This document shows positions 25,734-34,758 of a stretch of 64,000 bases of DNA, piece by piece. The DNA lies in assembly GCF_020443565.1 (NCBI RefSeq), contig NZ_JAIZZN010000004.1:62001-126000 (forward strand), in the 5' to 3' direction. Every line of letters begins with the position of its first letter. The stretch's first letter is position 1. The notes beneath the pieces were generated by a model that was not told where the DNA came from, made no database searches, and saw nothing but the letters and a program-made list of their open reading frames with translations. The DNA comes from Clostridium sp. CS001. Lineage in GTDB: Bacteria > Bacillota > Clostridia > Clostridiales > Clostridiaceae. The position numbers and the translations under genes are program-made.

Positions 25734-25847
25734 CTTTTCTCCTAAATCCTTTTATAAATGCTAAATACCTAATACTTAATTATATAAATTGTTAATAGAT
25801 TTTATTACACTTACTAAGATTTTCAAAATAGAAAATAATAATTTCAA

Positions 25848-27635
25848 TTACACAATAATATACTTTTCACACTTATTATAGACTTCAGTATCTCCCTGTA
25901 CAGACATAAGTGTTCCCTCTTCATTATATTCCTCTGAATCTACCTTTGATCCCCTATGTAAATACGCTACCATAGCTTGATCAGTATACGGAATAAGAAC
26001 ATTAAATCTTTTAAGAGTGTATGGTAAATCTATACAAGCTTCTTTAAGTAATTCTTCTAAATTAGTACCATACTTAGCTGATATCTCCATACACTTTAAG
26101 TTTTTGTATTTTTCCTTTATCTTTAAAATATTTTCTTCTGATGCTTTATCTATTTTGTTTAATACCAATATCATAGGCTTATCAAATGCATTTAATTCTT
26201 TTAGAACTTCATCTACAGCTTCTATTTGTATCTCAGCATTATGAGAAGAGACATCCACTACATGCATCAGCAAATCTGAATACACCACTTCTTCAAGTGT
26301 TGATTTAAAGGCTTCAACTAAGTCATGAGGAAGTTTTCTTATAAAGCCTACAGTATCAGTTACCGCTCCCACCCTATTATCCGGCAATAATAATGCTCTT
26401 GTTGTTACATCTAAAGTCGCAAAAAGCATATCTGCTTCAAATACATTTTCCTTTTGAACAGCGCTTTTTAAAGCTGCAACTTCACATAATTTGTTTCTAA
26501 GTGTTGACTTTCCAGAATTAGTATACCCAACTAAAGATATTTTTGAAATATCTTCACGGCTTCTTTTTTCTCTTTGAATATTTCTTGTATTTCTAATTTT
26601 CTCCAATTCCTTATTTAAGTCATAAATTCCTTCTCTAATTCGTCTCTTGTCAATTTCTAATTTCTTTTCACCAGGACCCCTAGTTCCAATTCCCGCACCA
26701 GTTCTTGAAAGCATTGTTCCAAGTCCAGATAACCGTGGTAATCTATATTTTAATTGTGCAAGCTCAACTTGAATTTTTGCTTCCCTTGTCTTTGCTCTAC
26801 GTGCAAATATCTCTAGTATTAGTGTAGTTCTATCTATTACCTTACATCCAAGTACTTCCTCCAAATTCCTAACTTGTGAACCTGATAACTCATCATCAAA
26901 AATAACTAAATTTGCCCTTAGTGCTTGCCTAATAACTGCAATTTCTTCTGCTTTACCACTACCGATATACAAAGCTGGATCTATTTTATGCCTATTTTGA
27001 AGTATTATATCTACGGTTTCTACATTACATGCCTTTGCTAGTTCCCTAAGCTCTAATAAGTCTTCTTCGCTTTCTATACCTACTAAAATAGCGCGTTCTG
27101 AATCATCTTCAAGTATTTCATTTACTCTCATTAAGCTTTCTATGTGTCTGATTTTATCTAAAACATCATATTCCATTAGTTCATTTATATTTAAAGGTCC
27201 TACTTCTTCTTCTATTAAAAGATTATTTTCAATTCCACAAAAACCTATATTATAGCTTAAGTTTTCCTTTTCTTTTACTCCAATGGCTACAATACAATCT
27301 AACTTCAATTTTGTTAGTGCAGACATGTCTAGCGCAGACAATCTAGAATTTCCATTTGGATGAGTGTGTATTATTCTAACCCCCGACAATCTTCCTTCCC
27401 TTATGTCGATTATTGGAAGCTCTACTGTGCTGCTGTCTCCAATTGCCATACTAATTATCTTACCTTTTCTATCAATAGCAGCACTTACTTCTCTATCTAA
27501 GGCTTGTGTCGTCTCAACTAATATGTCTACTAATTCCTCTGATAAAATGCAATCTTTAGAAACTTTTATTTCATTAGCACTTTCTAATTTATTTAAAATT
27601 GAATTTTTAACTCCATCAATATTTCCATATATCAT
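25848..27635 (-). CDS. hflX: GTPase HflX with N-terminal JAMM-like domain
   Basis: A 595-residue ribosome-associated GTPase. The HflX core starts near residue 180: RAILVGIESEEDL, the glycine-rich RTGAGIGTRGPGEKKLEID at about 311-329, G1 GYTNSGKST at 370-378, DTVGFIRKLPHDLVEAFKST and NKID. Typical HflX proteins have about 410-430 residues. Here 180 extra residues precede the core and contain an intact JAMM/MPN+ motif HTH-X7-S-X2-D (H90, H92, S100, D103) with a candidate Glu at 49. The ATG at 27635 has GGAG 8 nt upstream. HflX splits stalled or hibernating 70S ribosomes. The JAMM role is unknown. Confidence 0.93.
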   Translation of the reverse strand: MIYGNIDGVKNSILNKLESANEIKVSKDCILSEELVDILVETTQALDREVSAAIDRKGKIISMAIGDSSTVELPIIDIREGRLSGVRIIHTHPNGNSRLSALDMSALTKLKLDCIVAIGVKEKENLSYNIGFCGIENNLLIEEEVGPLNINELMEYDVLDKIRHIESLMRVNEILEDDSERAILVGIESEEDLLELRELAKACNVETVDIILQNRHKIDPALYIGSGKAEEIAVIRQALRANLVIFDDELSGSQVRNLEEVLGCKVIDRTTLILEIFARRAKTREAKIQVELAQLKYRLPRLSGLGTMLSRTGAGIGTRGPGEKKLEIDKRRIREGIYDLNKELEKIRNTRNIQREKRSREDISKISLVGYTNSGKSTLRNKLCEVAALKSAVQKENVFEADMLFATLDVTTRALLLPDNRVGAVTDTVGFIRKLPHDLVEAFKSTLEEVVYSDLLMHVVDVSSHNAEIQIEAVDEVLKELNAFDKPMILVLNKIDKASEENILKIKEKYKNLKCMEISAKYGTNLEELLKEACIDLPYTLKRFNVLIPYTDQAMVAYLHRGSKVDSEEYNEEGTLMSVQGDTEVYNKCEKYIIV

Positions 27636-27756
27636 ATAAATCACTCCATTCTAATAATATTTTTACTTATTTTCATCTTCTTATACTTGACAACTTTCAT
27701 ATAATTCTATACTATTGTAGCATTATTGTAAATATATCTAGGGGGCGTGTTTAACA

Positions 27757-28281
27757 TTGGATAATAAAAAAATAAATATTCTTATATCTAAAGAACAAAT
27801 TGATGAAAGGATTGAAGTACTTGGTGCTGAGATTTCAAAAGATTATGTTGAAAAAAAATTGTATATTCTTTCATTACTCAGAGGTAGCTTTATATATACT
27901 GCGGACTTAGTACGTCAAATCACTGTACCTACAAAAATAGGTTTTATGACAACATCAAGCTATGGTCATGATGAAGAATCAACAGGATCAGTTAACGTTC
28001 TAAATGATATACCTGACAATATTGAAGGTTTTGATGTATTAATAGTTGATGACATTGTTGATACTGGAATAACTATGGATTTTGTTATATCTCGCGTTAA
28101 ATCTTTAGGAGCAGCTAGTGTAAAATCTTGTGTTCTTTTAGATAAACCTGAAAGAAGAAAAATTGATCTAAAACCAGATTATTGTTGTTTTGAAATTCCA
28201 GATCTTTTTGTAGTTGGCTATGGATTAAATTACGGAGACTACTATAGAAATATACCATATGTATTTAATTGGGAAGAGTAG
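27757..28281 (+). CDS. hpt: Hypoxanthine phosphoribosyltransferase
   Basis: A 174-residue purine salvage enzyme that makes IMP or GMP from hypoxanthine or guanine and PRPP. The PRPP motif DVLIVDDIVDTGIT is at about residues 90-103, with YILSLLRGSFIYTADL, the flexible loop TSSYGHDEESTG and LDKPERRK all family-typical. The start is TTG, with AGGGGG 11 nt upstream. No in-frame ATG lies close. It is monocistronic with a clear terminator, divergent from hflX. Confidence 0.94.
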   Translation: MDNKKINILISKEQIDERIEVLGAEISKDYVEKKLYILSLLRGSFIYTADLVRQITVPTKIGFMTTSSYGHDEESTGSVNVLNDIPDNIEGFDVLIVDDIVDTGITMDFVISRVKSLGAASVKSCVLLDKPERRKIDLKPDYCCFEIPDLFVVGYGLNYGDYYRNIPYVFNWEE

Positions 28282-28341
28282 TATTTCCTTTAATGCTTAC
28301 GCCTCAATCCCCTTAGTACAAATACTTAGTAATTAAGCAAA

Positions 28342-28374
28342 AAATAAAGTACCTTTTGAAAGCGTACTTTATTT
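28342..28374 (+). terminator. Rho-independent terminator of hpt
   Basis: AAATAAAGTAC pairs with GTACTTTATTT around an 11-nt loop, followed by a T-run. It also lies downstream of the convergent yunB. Confidence 0.88.
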
Positions 28375-28387
28375 TTTTATCCTAATT

Positions 28388-29077
28388 TTATTTACCCTCA
28401 TTGCTTCCTTGTTTGAAACCCGTACCATTTAAATCTAATTGAACTGCAGTATTAGGTGTTTTTCCAACTATAATAGTCTCTGCAATTGGAACTTCATTAT
28501 TTACCTCAATATCGTTGCTTTTCAAAGGAATAATAACTCTAACTGTGGTCTTTACTTTAACATAAATTTTATGTCGCGTCTGATTTATTCCTGCACTTTC
28601 AAACTCAGAGGAATATCTGGTTTCTACATGACCTACAGGTTGCATTCTTATAGTTATTTTTGGACCATAATAAGATAAAATATTGTTTCTTGTTATGTAT
28701 CCCAAGGGGATTTTAATGCCTATATCCCCTAGCTTCACTAATTCTCTTTGAGATTCCAAAGCAACATCGCTAGCTATTTTATTCATTTTTAGAGTATCTG
28801 CTTTTAACATAACAATATTTCCTTCTAAATCCTTATCCACTTTTATAATTTCATCGTAGTTAAATTGATTTGAATATTCATTCATAATTGCACAATTTAC
28901 AATTTCTATAGCTTTTGCCCTCATTTCCGCATCGGCAACCGCCATAACTGTTGGCATTACAATTTTATCTAAAATATATATGGATATTGTAAAGTTTATC
29001 ATGATTATGGACATAATTATTAATAACTTAACTTTAATATTTGATTTATTTTTAGTTTTAATATCAATTACCTCCAT
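28388..29077 (-). CDS. yunB: Sporulation protein YunB
   Basis: A 229-residue protein with one N-terminal membrane anchor (LLIIMSIIMINFTISIYILD) and an outer domain with the YunB pattern: MAVADAEMRAKAIEIVNCAI, LKADTLKMNKIASDVAL, ESQRELVKLGDIGIKIPLG and FESAGINQTRHKIYV. In Bacillus subtilis yunB is a sigma-E mother-cell gene needed for full sporulation. The start is unclear: the only ATG overlaps the sole good Shine-Dalgarno (ATGGAGG), so translation may begin differently. CATATAAT at 29100-29093 on the minus strand resembles a sigma-E -10, but lies very close to the ATG and lacks a good -35. Confidence 0.88.
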   Translation of the reverse strand: MEVIDIKTKNKSNIKVKLLIIMSIIMINFTISIYILDKIVMPTVMAVADAEMRAKAIEIVNCAIMNEYSNQFNYDEIIKVDKDLEGNIVMLKADTLKMNKIASDVALESQRELVKLGDIGIKIPLGYITRNNILSYYGPKITIRMQPVGHVETRYSSEFESAGINQTRHKIYVKVKTTVRVIIPLKSNDIEVNNEVPIAETIIVGKTPNTAVQLDLNGTGFKQGSNEGK

Positions 29078-29167
29078 TTAAGGTTATATACTATTATATG
29101 TAATTCTTTTAAGGTACAGAATTAAGTGCAGTACTAAACTGAATATTTTATATTAATATAAATATAT

Positions 29168-29176
29168 GGTATAATA
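29168..29176 (+). promoter_or_regulatory. Extended -10 promoter before the class A PBP gene
   Basis: TGGTATAAT is an extended -10 element. There is no good -35. It gives a leader of about 155 nt containing a palindromic repeat. Confidence 0.4.
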
Positions 29177-29235
29177 TTAAAAACTAATTATCCTTAATTA
29201 ATAGTAACTTTTATGCTTAATATAATAATTACTGG

Positions 29236-29263
29236 TTAAATCATCATCTGCGATGTTGTTAAA
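29236..29263 (+). repeat. TTAAATCATCAYCTG palindromic element, copy 1
   Basis: TTAAATCATCATCTGCGATG with hairpin CATC-TGC-GATG, in the leader of the PBP gene. It matches copies at 31837 and 42788. Confidence 0.75.
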
Positions 29264-29337
29264 GTATCTCTTGTAAAATGTAATTTTCAAAATAATTGAT
29301 GATATATCGCTCTACAGCAATACAAGGAGGGTCCATA

Positions 29338-31833
29338 ATGAAAAATAAGAAACCCACGAAAAAGAATAAAAAGGGAACTGGCAAAAGAGTCTTTAAAAGC
29401 TTTGTTTTCGCAATCTTACTTATAGTTTTAGTAGTCAGTGTAGCTACTGGAGGAGCAGTCTTAGCAATGATTAAGACTGCCCCTAGCTTAGATATTAATG
29501 AATTCTTAAAATTAGACGAACTCTCAACATTATATGATAGTTCAGAAAAACTAATGGATGAAAACATTGCTCCCGAAAGAAGAATTAATATATCTATTGC
29601 TAAAGTTCCAAAAATACTTCAAGATGCATTTATAAGCATTGAAGATTCAAGATTTTTAACCCACCCAGGTATTGATATTAAAAGATTAGGTGGTGCAGTT
29701 TTCAATGATATAAAAATAAAAATAAGCGGTAGCAATCAAAGTCTACAAGGAGCTTCAACCATCACTCAACAATTAGTGAAATATAGAGTTTTTTTAGAAG
29801 ATTCCATGGAGAATAGAACTTCTGTAAAAAGAAAAATTCAAGAAATGTCCTTGGCCTTAGAGCTTGAGAAGGTTTTGACAAAACCACAAATCTTAGAAGC
29901 TTATATGAACACTATTTATCTTGGAGGAAATGCTCATGGCGTTGAAGCCGCTTCTCAACAATACTTTGGAAAATCTATTACAGAACTAACCTTAAAACAA
30001 AGTGCTTTTATTGCAAGTACTGCACAAAACCCTAGTAACTCCTATGGGTTATCCTCTAAAGCTTATAAGAATAAAGAGGTCTTTGTTTCAAGTAGGACTA
30101 AAGCTGTCCTTGAAAACATGTACAAGTATAAGAAAATAGATAAACAGCAATTTGATTTAGCTATGGCTGAAGAATTAAAGTTTACTTTTTCAATAAAAGA
30201 TTCAAATAAAATGAACTATGAATCATTCTCAAGACCAGTAATTCTTCAAGTAGCACAAGATTTAATGAGCAAATATAACATTAGTAAAGAGGAAGCATAC
30301 TCAAAACTTATGTATGACGGACTTAAAATTTATACAACAATGGATAGAACTATGCAAGATGCATCACAGATTTTAATTGATGATCCTGTACAAAAGGGCA
30401 AAAATAGCGGCTATGATTATATATTTCCAAGAGATAGTAATCTTAATCCTATTCAAAAGGACATCCAAGCTTCTTGTGTTATCATGAATTATCATACAGG
30501 TGAAGTAAAAACTATTATAGGTGGCCGTGGAATAGAAGGACCAATGTCTTTTAATAGAGCAGCTTCTTCTGACTTCTTAAAGGCTCCAGGATCAAGCATT
30601 AAGCCTTTAACTGTATATAGTGCTGCTATCGATTCGAAAATTGCTACAGCTTCTACAATCATTGAAGATTCGCCTGTACCTGAAGATATTGGTAAGAAAT
30701 ACGGAGCTCCCGGTGAACCTCCTTATAATCCCAAAAACTCTCCAGATAAATATAGAGGATACTTAACACTAAGAGATTGTTTAAAATACTCTGTTAACGT
30801 GGCCGCTGTGAAGCTTGAGGATATGATTAGTCTTAAGACTGGCGTATCTTATGGTGAAAAATTCGGATTACAGCTTGATAAAACTGATAAAAGTAGTATG
30901 GCTGCTATGGCCCTTGGTCAATTAGATGGTGGTGAATATGAAGGAACTAACCCTCTCACTATGGCTGCTGCTTATGGTGTTTTCGGAAATAATGGAATGC
31001 GCACTACTCCAAGGTTATATACTAAAGTTCTTGATAGAACAGGTAAGGTAATACTTGAAACAAAGTTTCAAACAAAACCTGTTTTATCTCCCCAGAGTGC
31101 TTATATAATGTATGACTTATTATCTGGACCTGTAAGCCCAGACGGTACTGGTCCAAGTGCTAATTTTAGCGCTATGCCTGTTAGAGGTAAAACTGGTACC
31201 TCCTCTGACTCAAAAAACTTATGGTTTGTTGGTTTAACTCCATATTACTCTGCAGCTGTTTGGATTGGAACAGATAAAGGTGATCGTAAAATTGAAGGAA
31301 TGGGTAGTAATTCCGCTGCTTTACTATGGGGTGGAATTATGAAAGGAGCTCATACTTCTCTTCCAGTTAAGGACATAGAAAGACCTGATGGTATATCCTC
31401 ATATTCTATCTCAAAGGATTCTGGTGATATACCTACTGATTTAACCTATGCAGATCCAAGAGGTAATAGAACTTATTCTGAGCTATTTATTGATGGTACA
31501 CAGCCAACAACACTAGATAGTATACATGTTGAAGCTAAAGTTACAAAAGATCCTAGTGGTAAATATGTTTTAGCATCAGAGTTTACGCCACTAGATAAGA
31601 TTGAATCAAAGGTTTTTATAACGAGAACTTACACCCCTACTGCATTTTTAATAGATTCGCCTTATGTATTACCAACAGAAGTTGATACTTTTTCAAAAAA
31701 CACAATAGTTCCTCCTGTTGTCCCACCAGTTGAAGATGAAATTCCTGATTTAGATGGGTTACCTCCAATTAACCCGGATAACCCAGATAATGTTGTACCT
31801 CCCTCAAATGGTGATACTCCTACTCCACCATAA
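29338..31833 (+). CDS. pbpA: Class A penicillin-binding protein (PBP1a type)
   Basis: An 831-residue bifunctional peptidoglycan synthase. A basic cytoplasmic tail and one membrane segment (FVFAILLIVLVVSVATGG) precede the GT51 glycosyltransferase domain: SIEDSRFLTHPGIDIKRLGG with the catalytic Glu, QGASTITQQLVKYR, and ALELEKVLTKPQILEAYMNT. The transpeptidase domain has the active serine in SSIKPL, the YSVN motif and KTGTS. A Pro/Asp-rich tail of about 80 residues ends the protein. The ATG follows AAGGAGGGTCCATA. It is a single gene, bracketed by two copies of a short palindromic repeat. Confidence 0.96.
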   Translation: MKNKKPTKKNKKGTGKRVFKSFVFAILLIVLVVSVATGGAVLAMIKTAPSLDINEFLKLDELSTLYDSSEKLMDENIAPERRINISIAKVPKILQDAFISIEDSRFLTHPGIDIKRLGGAVFNDIKIKISGSNQSLQGASTITQQLVKYRVFLEDSMENRTSVKRKIQEMSLALELEKVLTKPQILEAYMNTIYLGGNAHGVEAASQQYFGKSITELTLKQSAFIASTAQNPSNSYGLSSKAYKNKEVFVSSRTKAVLENMYKYKKIDKQQFDLAMAEELKFTFSIKDSNKMNYESFSRPVILQVAQDLMSKYNISKEEAYSKLMYDGLKIYTTMDRTMQDASQILIDDPVQKGKNSGYDYIFPRDSNLNPIQKDIQASCVIMNYHTGEVKTIIGGRGIEGPMSFNRAASSDFLKAPGSSIKPLTVYSAAIDSKIATASTIIEDSPVPEDIGKKYGAPGEPPYNPKNSPDKYRGYLTLRDCLKYSVNVAAVKLEDMISLKTGVSYGEKFGLQLDKTDKSSMAAMALGQLDGGEYEGTNPLTMAAAYGVFGNNGMRTTPRLYTKVLDRTGKVILETKFQTKPVLSPQSAYIMYDLLSGPVSPDGTGPSANFSAMPVRGKTGTSSDSKNLWFVGLTPYYSAAVWIGTDKGDRKIEGMGSNSAALLWGGIMKGAHTSLPVKDIERPDGISSYSISKDSGDIPTDLTYADPRGNRTYSELFIDGTQPTTLDSIHVEAKVTKDPSGKYVLASEFTPLDKIESKVFITRTYTPTAFLIDSPYVLPTEVDTFSKNTIVPPVVPPVEDEIPDLDGLPPINPDNPDNVVPPSNGDTPTPP

Positions 31834-31836
31834 TAG

Positions 31837-31863
31837 TTAAATCATCATCTGAGATGATATTAA
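31837..31863 (+). repeat. TTAAATCATCAYCTG palindromic element, copy 2
   Basis: TTAAATCATCATCTGAGATG with hairpin CATC-TGA-GATG, extended outward to near-palindromic TTAA ends. It starts 3 bp after the PBP stop codon and immediately before its terminator. Confidence 0.75.
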
Positions 31864-31868
31864 ATAAA

Positions 31869-31908
31869 AAGACTACTATCAAAGTACCTTTCATTTGATA
31901 GTAGTCTT
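31869..31908. terminator. Bidirectional terminator, PBP and spoVAE
   Basis: A 15-bp perfect inverted repeat (AAGACTACTATCAAA / TTTGATAGTAGTCTT) with a 10-nt loop, followed by TCTTATTATTTTTT. It lies between convergent transcription units. Confidence 0.92.
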
Positions 31909-31912
31909 CTTA

Positions 31913-32272
31913 TTATTTTTTGGTTTTAGGATTGAATATTAATGCCATAATATATCCAAAAAAAATTGCTGCAGTAATGCCCCCTGCAGTACCCTTTATT
32001 CCTCCCGTAAACGCTCCGACAATTCCAACTTCATCAACTTCCTTAATTACGCTTTTAGCTAAACTATACCCAAAGCCTGGGAGAGGTATGCTTCCACCTG
32101 CCTTCCCATATTTTATTACTACATCATAAATATTTAAAGCGCCTAATATTACACCTCCAGTTACAAATATAACCAGTATCCGTGCTGGTGTTAACCTAGT
32201 AGTATCCATGAGTATTTGACCGATTGCACAAATTATACCGCCAACAACAAATGTCATAATGTAATTACTCAT
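31913..32272 (-). CDS. spoVAE: Stage V sporulation protein AE
   Basis: A 119-residue membrane protein with about three to four membrane helices (TFVVGGIICAIGQILMDTT, ILVIFVTGGVILGALNIYD, TAAIFFGYIMALIF). The FGYSLAKSVIKEVDEVGIVG segment is typical of SpoVAE (the AEb type). It belongs to the SpoVA channel complex in the spore inner membrane that imports dipicolinic acid during sporulation and releases it at germination. Its ATG overlaps the spoVAD stop (TAATG), so they are translationally coupled. Last gene of the operon. Confidence 0.96.
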   Translation of the reverse strand: MSNYIMTFVVGGIICAIGQILMDTTRLTPARILVIFVTGGVILGALNIYDVVIKYGKAGGSIPLPGFGYSLAKSVIKEVDEVGIVGAFTGGIKGTAGGITAAIFFGYIMALIFNPKTKK

Positions 32273-33288
32273 TATATCACCCCAAATTCTATTGCAACAG
32301 CGTGAGCTATCCCTGGAATGGTTTCTCCCTGCAACGATGAGGTAGGGCTAAGTAGTGCTCCTGTGGAAACTAACAGTATCCTTTTTAGCTTTCCCGCTAG
32401 CATATTCTTGTATAAATATCCCGTTGCAACCACTGCGGAACATCCACAACCACTTCCACCTGCATTAGTTCCTTGCTTTTCAGAATTAAAGATTTCCTCA
32501 CCACAATCTATATAATGACCTTTCATATCATATTTATATTCTAATAATAATTCTTCTGTAAATTGTCTTCCTAGTTTTCCTAAGTCTCCAGTAGCAATAA
32601 TATCATAATCAGAAGGCTTTCTCCCAGTATCCATAAGGTGTTGTTTTATAGTATCTACAGCTGCAGGCACCATGGCAACTCCCATGTTATTTACATCGGT
32701 TATTGCATAATCTTTAACTTTTCCAATTGTTACATGTGTTACATAAGGAAAATTACCTTTTCTGCCTAGAACCATTGCCCCCGAACCTGTAACTGTCCAT
32801 TGGGATGTAGTTGCCCTCTGACTCCCCATTTCTAGTGGTAACCTGTATTGTCTTTCGGCAGATGAAAAGTGTGATGAAGTAGCTGCTACTATATATCTGG
32901 CAAATCCTCCTTCCATAATCATTGACCCCACGGCTAAAGATTCTGCCATGGTTGAACATGCACCATAAAGACCTATGAAGGGTATATTTAAATCTCTAGC
33001 TGCAAAACTTGAAGAAAATAGCTGATTTAGTAAATCTCCCGCTAGCAAATAATTTATATCAGCTTCTTTTAACTTTGCTTTCTTAATACTTTCTGTTACC
33101 GCAGTATATAAAAGACTTGTTTCTGCCTTTTCAAAACTTTCAGTTCCATTAAGATCATCTTCTAAAACTCTGTCAAAATGCTGGCTTAATGGACCTTGTC
33201 CTTCCTTAGGGCCAACTATGCTATATGTACTAATAATTCTAGGCTTACTTTCAATTTCCACTGTTTGAGTTCCAACTTTTTTACCCAC
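32272..33288 (-). CDS. spoVAD: Stage V sporulation protein AD
   Basis: A 338-residue thiolase-fold protein that binds dipicolinic acid on the outer face of the spore inner membrane. Family segments include YSIVGPKEGQGPLSQHFD, DLNIPFIGLYGACSTMAES, FARYIVAATSSHFSSAERQY, and the NAGGSGCGCSAVV region near the C-terminus. It starts with GTG, with GGTGGTGA 7 nt upstream that overlaps the end of spoVAC. Middle gene of spoVAC-D-E. Confidence 0.97.
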   Translation of the reverse strand: MGKKVGTQTVEIESKPRIISTYSIVGPKEGQGPLSQHFDRVLEDDLNGTESFEKAETSLLYTAVTESIKKAKLKEADINYLLAGDLLNQLFSSSFAARDLNIPFIGLYGACSTMAESLAVGSMIMEGGFARYIVAATSSHFSSAERQYRLPLEMGSQRATTSQWTVTGSGAMVLGRKGNFPYVTHVTIGKVKDYAITDVNNMGVAMVPAAVDTIKQHLMDTGRKPSDYDIIATGDLGKLGRQFTEELLLEYKYDMKGHYIDCGEEIFNSEKQGTNAGGSGCGCSAVVATGYLYKNMLAGKLKRILLVSTGALLSPTSSLQGETIPGIAHAVAIEFGVI

Positions 33289-33294
33289 CTTAAA

Positions 33295-33747
33295 TCACCA
33301 CCTTATAAAATAATATAAAAGCCCTACAATTACAGATGAGCCAATACCGTATACTAATACTGGGCCTGCAATAGTAAACATTTTAGCTGCTACTCCAAAA
33401 ACAAAGCCTTCTTTTTTAAATTCCATAGCAGGTGAAACTATTGAATTTGCAAAACCAGTAATCGGCACAACTGAGCCCGCTCCTGCAAAATCACCTAACT
33501 TATCATAAACGCCTATTCCAGTAAGAATAGCTCCTAGAAATACCATAACAATGGAAACACTGGCTCCTAGTTCATCTTTTGGTACACCTATGTAGGTAAG
33601 AAAATCACTAATAAACTGTCCGACTACACATATGAGTCCTCCAACCCAGAAGGCATTAAAGCAATGTAATAGTAAATTAGGCTTGGGAGTTTTATTAGAA
33701 TTAAGGTTATTGAATTTTTTAATTATGGTTTTCTCTTCTACTTTCAT
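33295..33747 (-). CDS. spoVAC: Stage V sporulation protein AC
   Basis: A 150-residue membrane protein with several membrane helices (LLHCFNAFWVGGLICVVGQF, SIVMVFLGAILTGIGVYD, VLYGIGSSVIVGLLYYF) and the VPITGFANSIVSPAMEFKKE motif. SpoVAC of Bacillus behaves as a mechanosensitive channel in the DPA-transport complex. The ATG has a perfect site (TTAGGAGGCAATTT). It is the first gene of spoVAC-D-E. A terminator after sigF separates it from the spoIIA operon, so it should have its own promoter, expected to be sigma-G, though I could not pick a convincing one. Confidence 0.97.
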   Translation of the reverse strand: MKVEEKTIIKKFNNLNSNKTPKPNLLLHCFNAFWVGGLICVVGQFISDFLTYIGVPKDELGASVSIVMVFLGAILTGIGVYDKLGDFAGAGSVVPITGFANSIVSPAMEFKKEGFVFGVAAKMFTIAGPVLVYGIGSSVIVGLLYYFIRW

Positions 33748-33867
33748 AAATTGCCTCCTAACAGTTCTATAAACATATGCAGTAATTATTGATTATATTT
33801 AGTTGTGAACATAATAATGTTAAGTTTATCTGTTAGTATTTACAATACTAACGGTTTTTAGTCAAAA

Positions 33868-33940
33868 AAATAAGACCTATTTATGGATAAACAACTTAAT
33901 GTTAATAATTAAAGTTGTTTATCTAAATTCAATCTTATTT
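33868..33940 (-). terminator. Terminator after sigF
   Basis: On the minus strand an AAATAAG outer arm and a 12-bp inner arm (GATAAACAACTT and its complement) fold into a long bulged hairpin ending CTTATTTTTTT. It lies 53 bp after the sigF stop. A smaller inverted repeat (GTTAGTAT-N5-ATACTAAC) is at 33832-33852. Confidence 0.7.
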
Positions 33941-33992
33941 ACCTAAATATTTCAGCATCTCATATTATAGTTTAAATCTTTTACTTGTGCTC

Positions 33993-34748
33993 TTATCCAC
34001 TTAATCTTTCCTTCATTATCTTCAAAACTTTCTTTTCAATTCTAGATACTTGAACTTGACTGATTCCCATCATTCTCGCCACCTGGATTTGTGTATTATC
34101 CTTAAAGTATCTAAGCATAATTATTTGCCTTGATTTTGCATCAAGTTTTATTAATGCTTCTTTAAGTGCAATTTTATCTAAGACCTCATTATCTTCTTCG
34201 TATTTTTCACTTAATTTATCTATTAAAAGTACTGGTGCACCATCATCTTGGTGTATTGTATCAAATAAATACTGCATGTTACTAGCGGATTCTAGTGCAT
34301 ATATTATATCTTCTTTTTCTATATTACTAAAAATAGACAACTCTTCAATGGTGGGTTCTCTACCCAACTCCTTGGATAGAGTGTCTTTATCATAATGCAA
34401 CTTTCGCGCAGTATTTTTAACACTTCTACTTACTTTTATAATCCCATCATCTCTAAGAAATCTTTTGATTTCTCCCATTATCATAGGCACAGCATATGTA
34501 GAGAATCTTACATTATACTTAGTATCAAAATTTTTAATTGATTTCACAAGGCCGATACACCCAATTTGAAATATATCATCGTACTCATATCCCCTATTAA
34601 GAAACTTCTTACTTATAGATGAAACTAGCGGTAAATTCATTTCCACTATTTTATCTAATGCACCAGCTTCTCCCTCTTTAGCTAATTGAATTAGTTGCAT
34701 GTTTTCTTCATAATTGTAGTTATTTTTTTTAGCTACCTTCTGATCCAT
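33993..34748 (-). CDS. sigF: RNA polymerase sigma-F factor
   Basis: A 251-residue sigma-70-family factor specific to the forespore. Region 2 has GYEYDDIFQIGCIGLVKSIKN and YAVPMIMGEIKRFLRDDG. Region 3 has REPTIEELS. Region 4 ends with QIQVARMMGISQVQVSRIEKK, the -35-binding helix. It is held by SpoIIAB until SpoIIAA is dephosphorylated. It starts 10 bp after spoIIAB in the same operon. The order spoIIAA-AB-sigF and distance to spoVAC are the standard clostridial arrangement. Confidence 0.98.
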   Translation of the reverse strand: MDQKVAKKNNYNYEENMQLIQLAKEGEAGALDKIVEMNLPLVSSISKKFLNRGYEYDDIFQIGCIGLVKSIKNFDTKYNVRFSTYAVPMIMGEIKRFLRDDGIIKVSRSVKNTARKLHYDKDTLSKELGREPTIEELSIFSNIEKEDIIYALESASNMQYLFDTIHQDDGAPVLLIDKLSEKYEEDNEVLDKIALKEALIKLDAKSRQIIMLRYFKDNTQIQVARMMGISQVQVSRIEKKVLKIMKERLSG

Positions 34749-34758
34749 ATTATTCCAC

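Noticed and set aside
33748-33870. Sigma-G promoter directly upstream of spoVAC
   Set aside because: GCATA occurs at 33776-33780 on the minus strand, but no -10 lies at a correct distance; I left the promoter unassigned.
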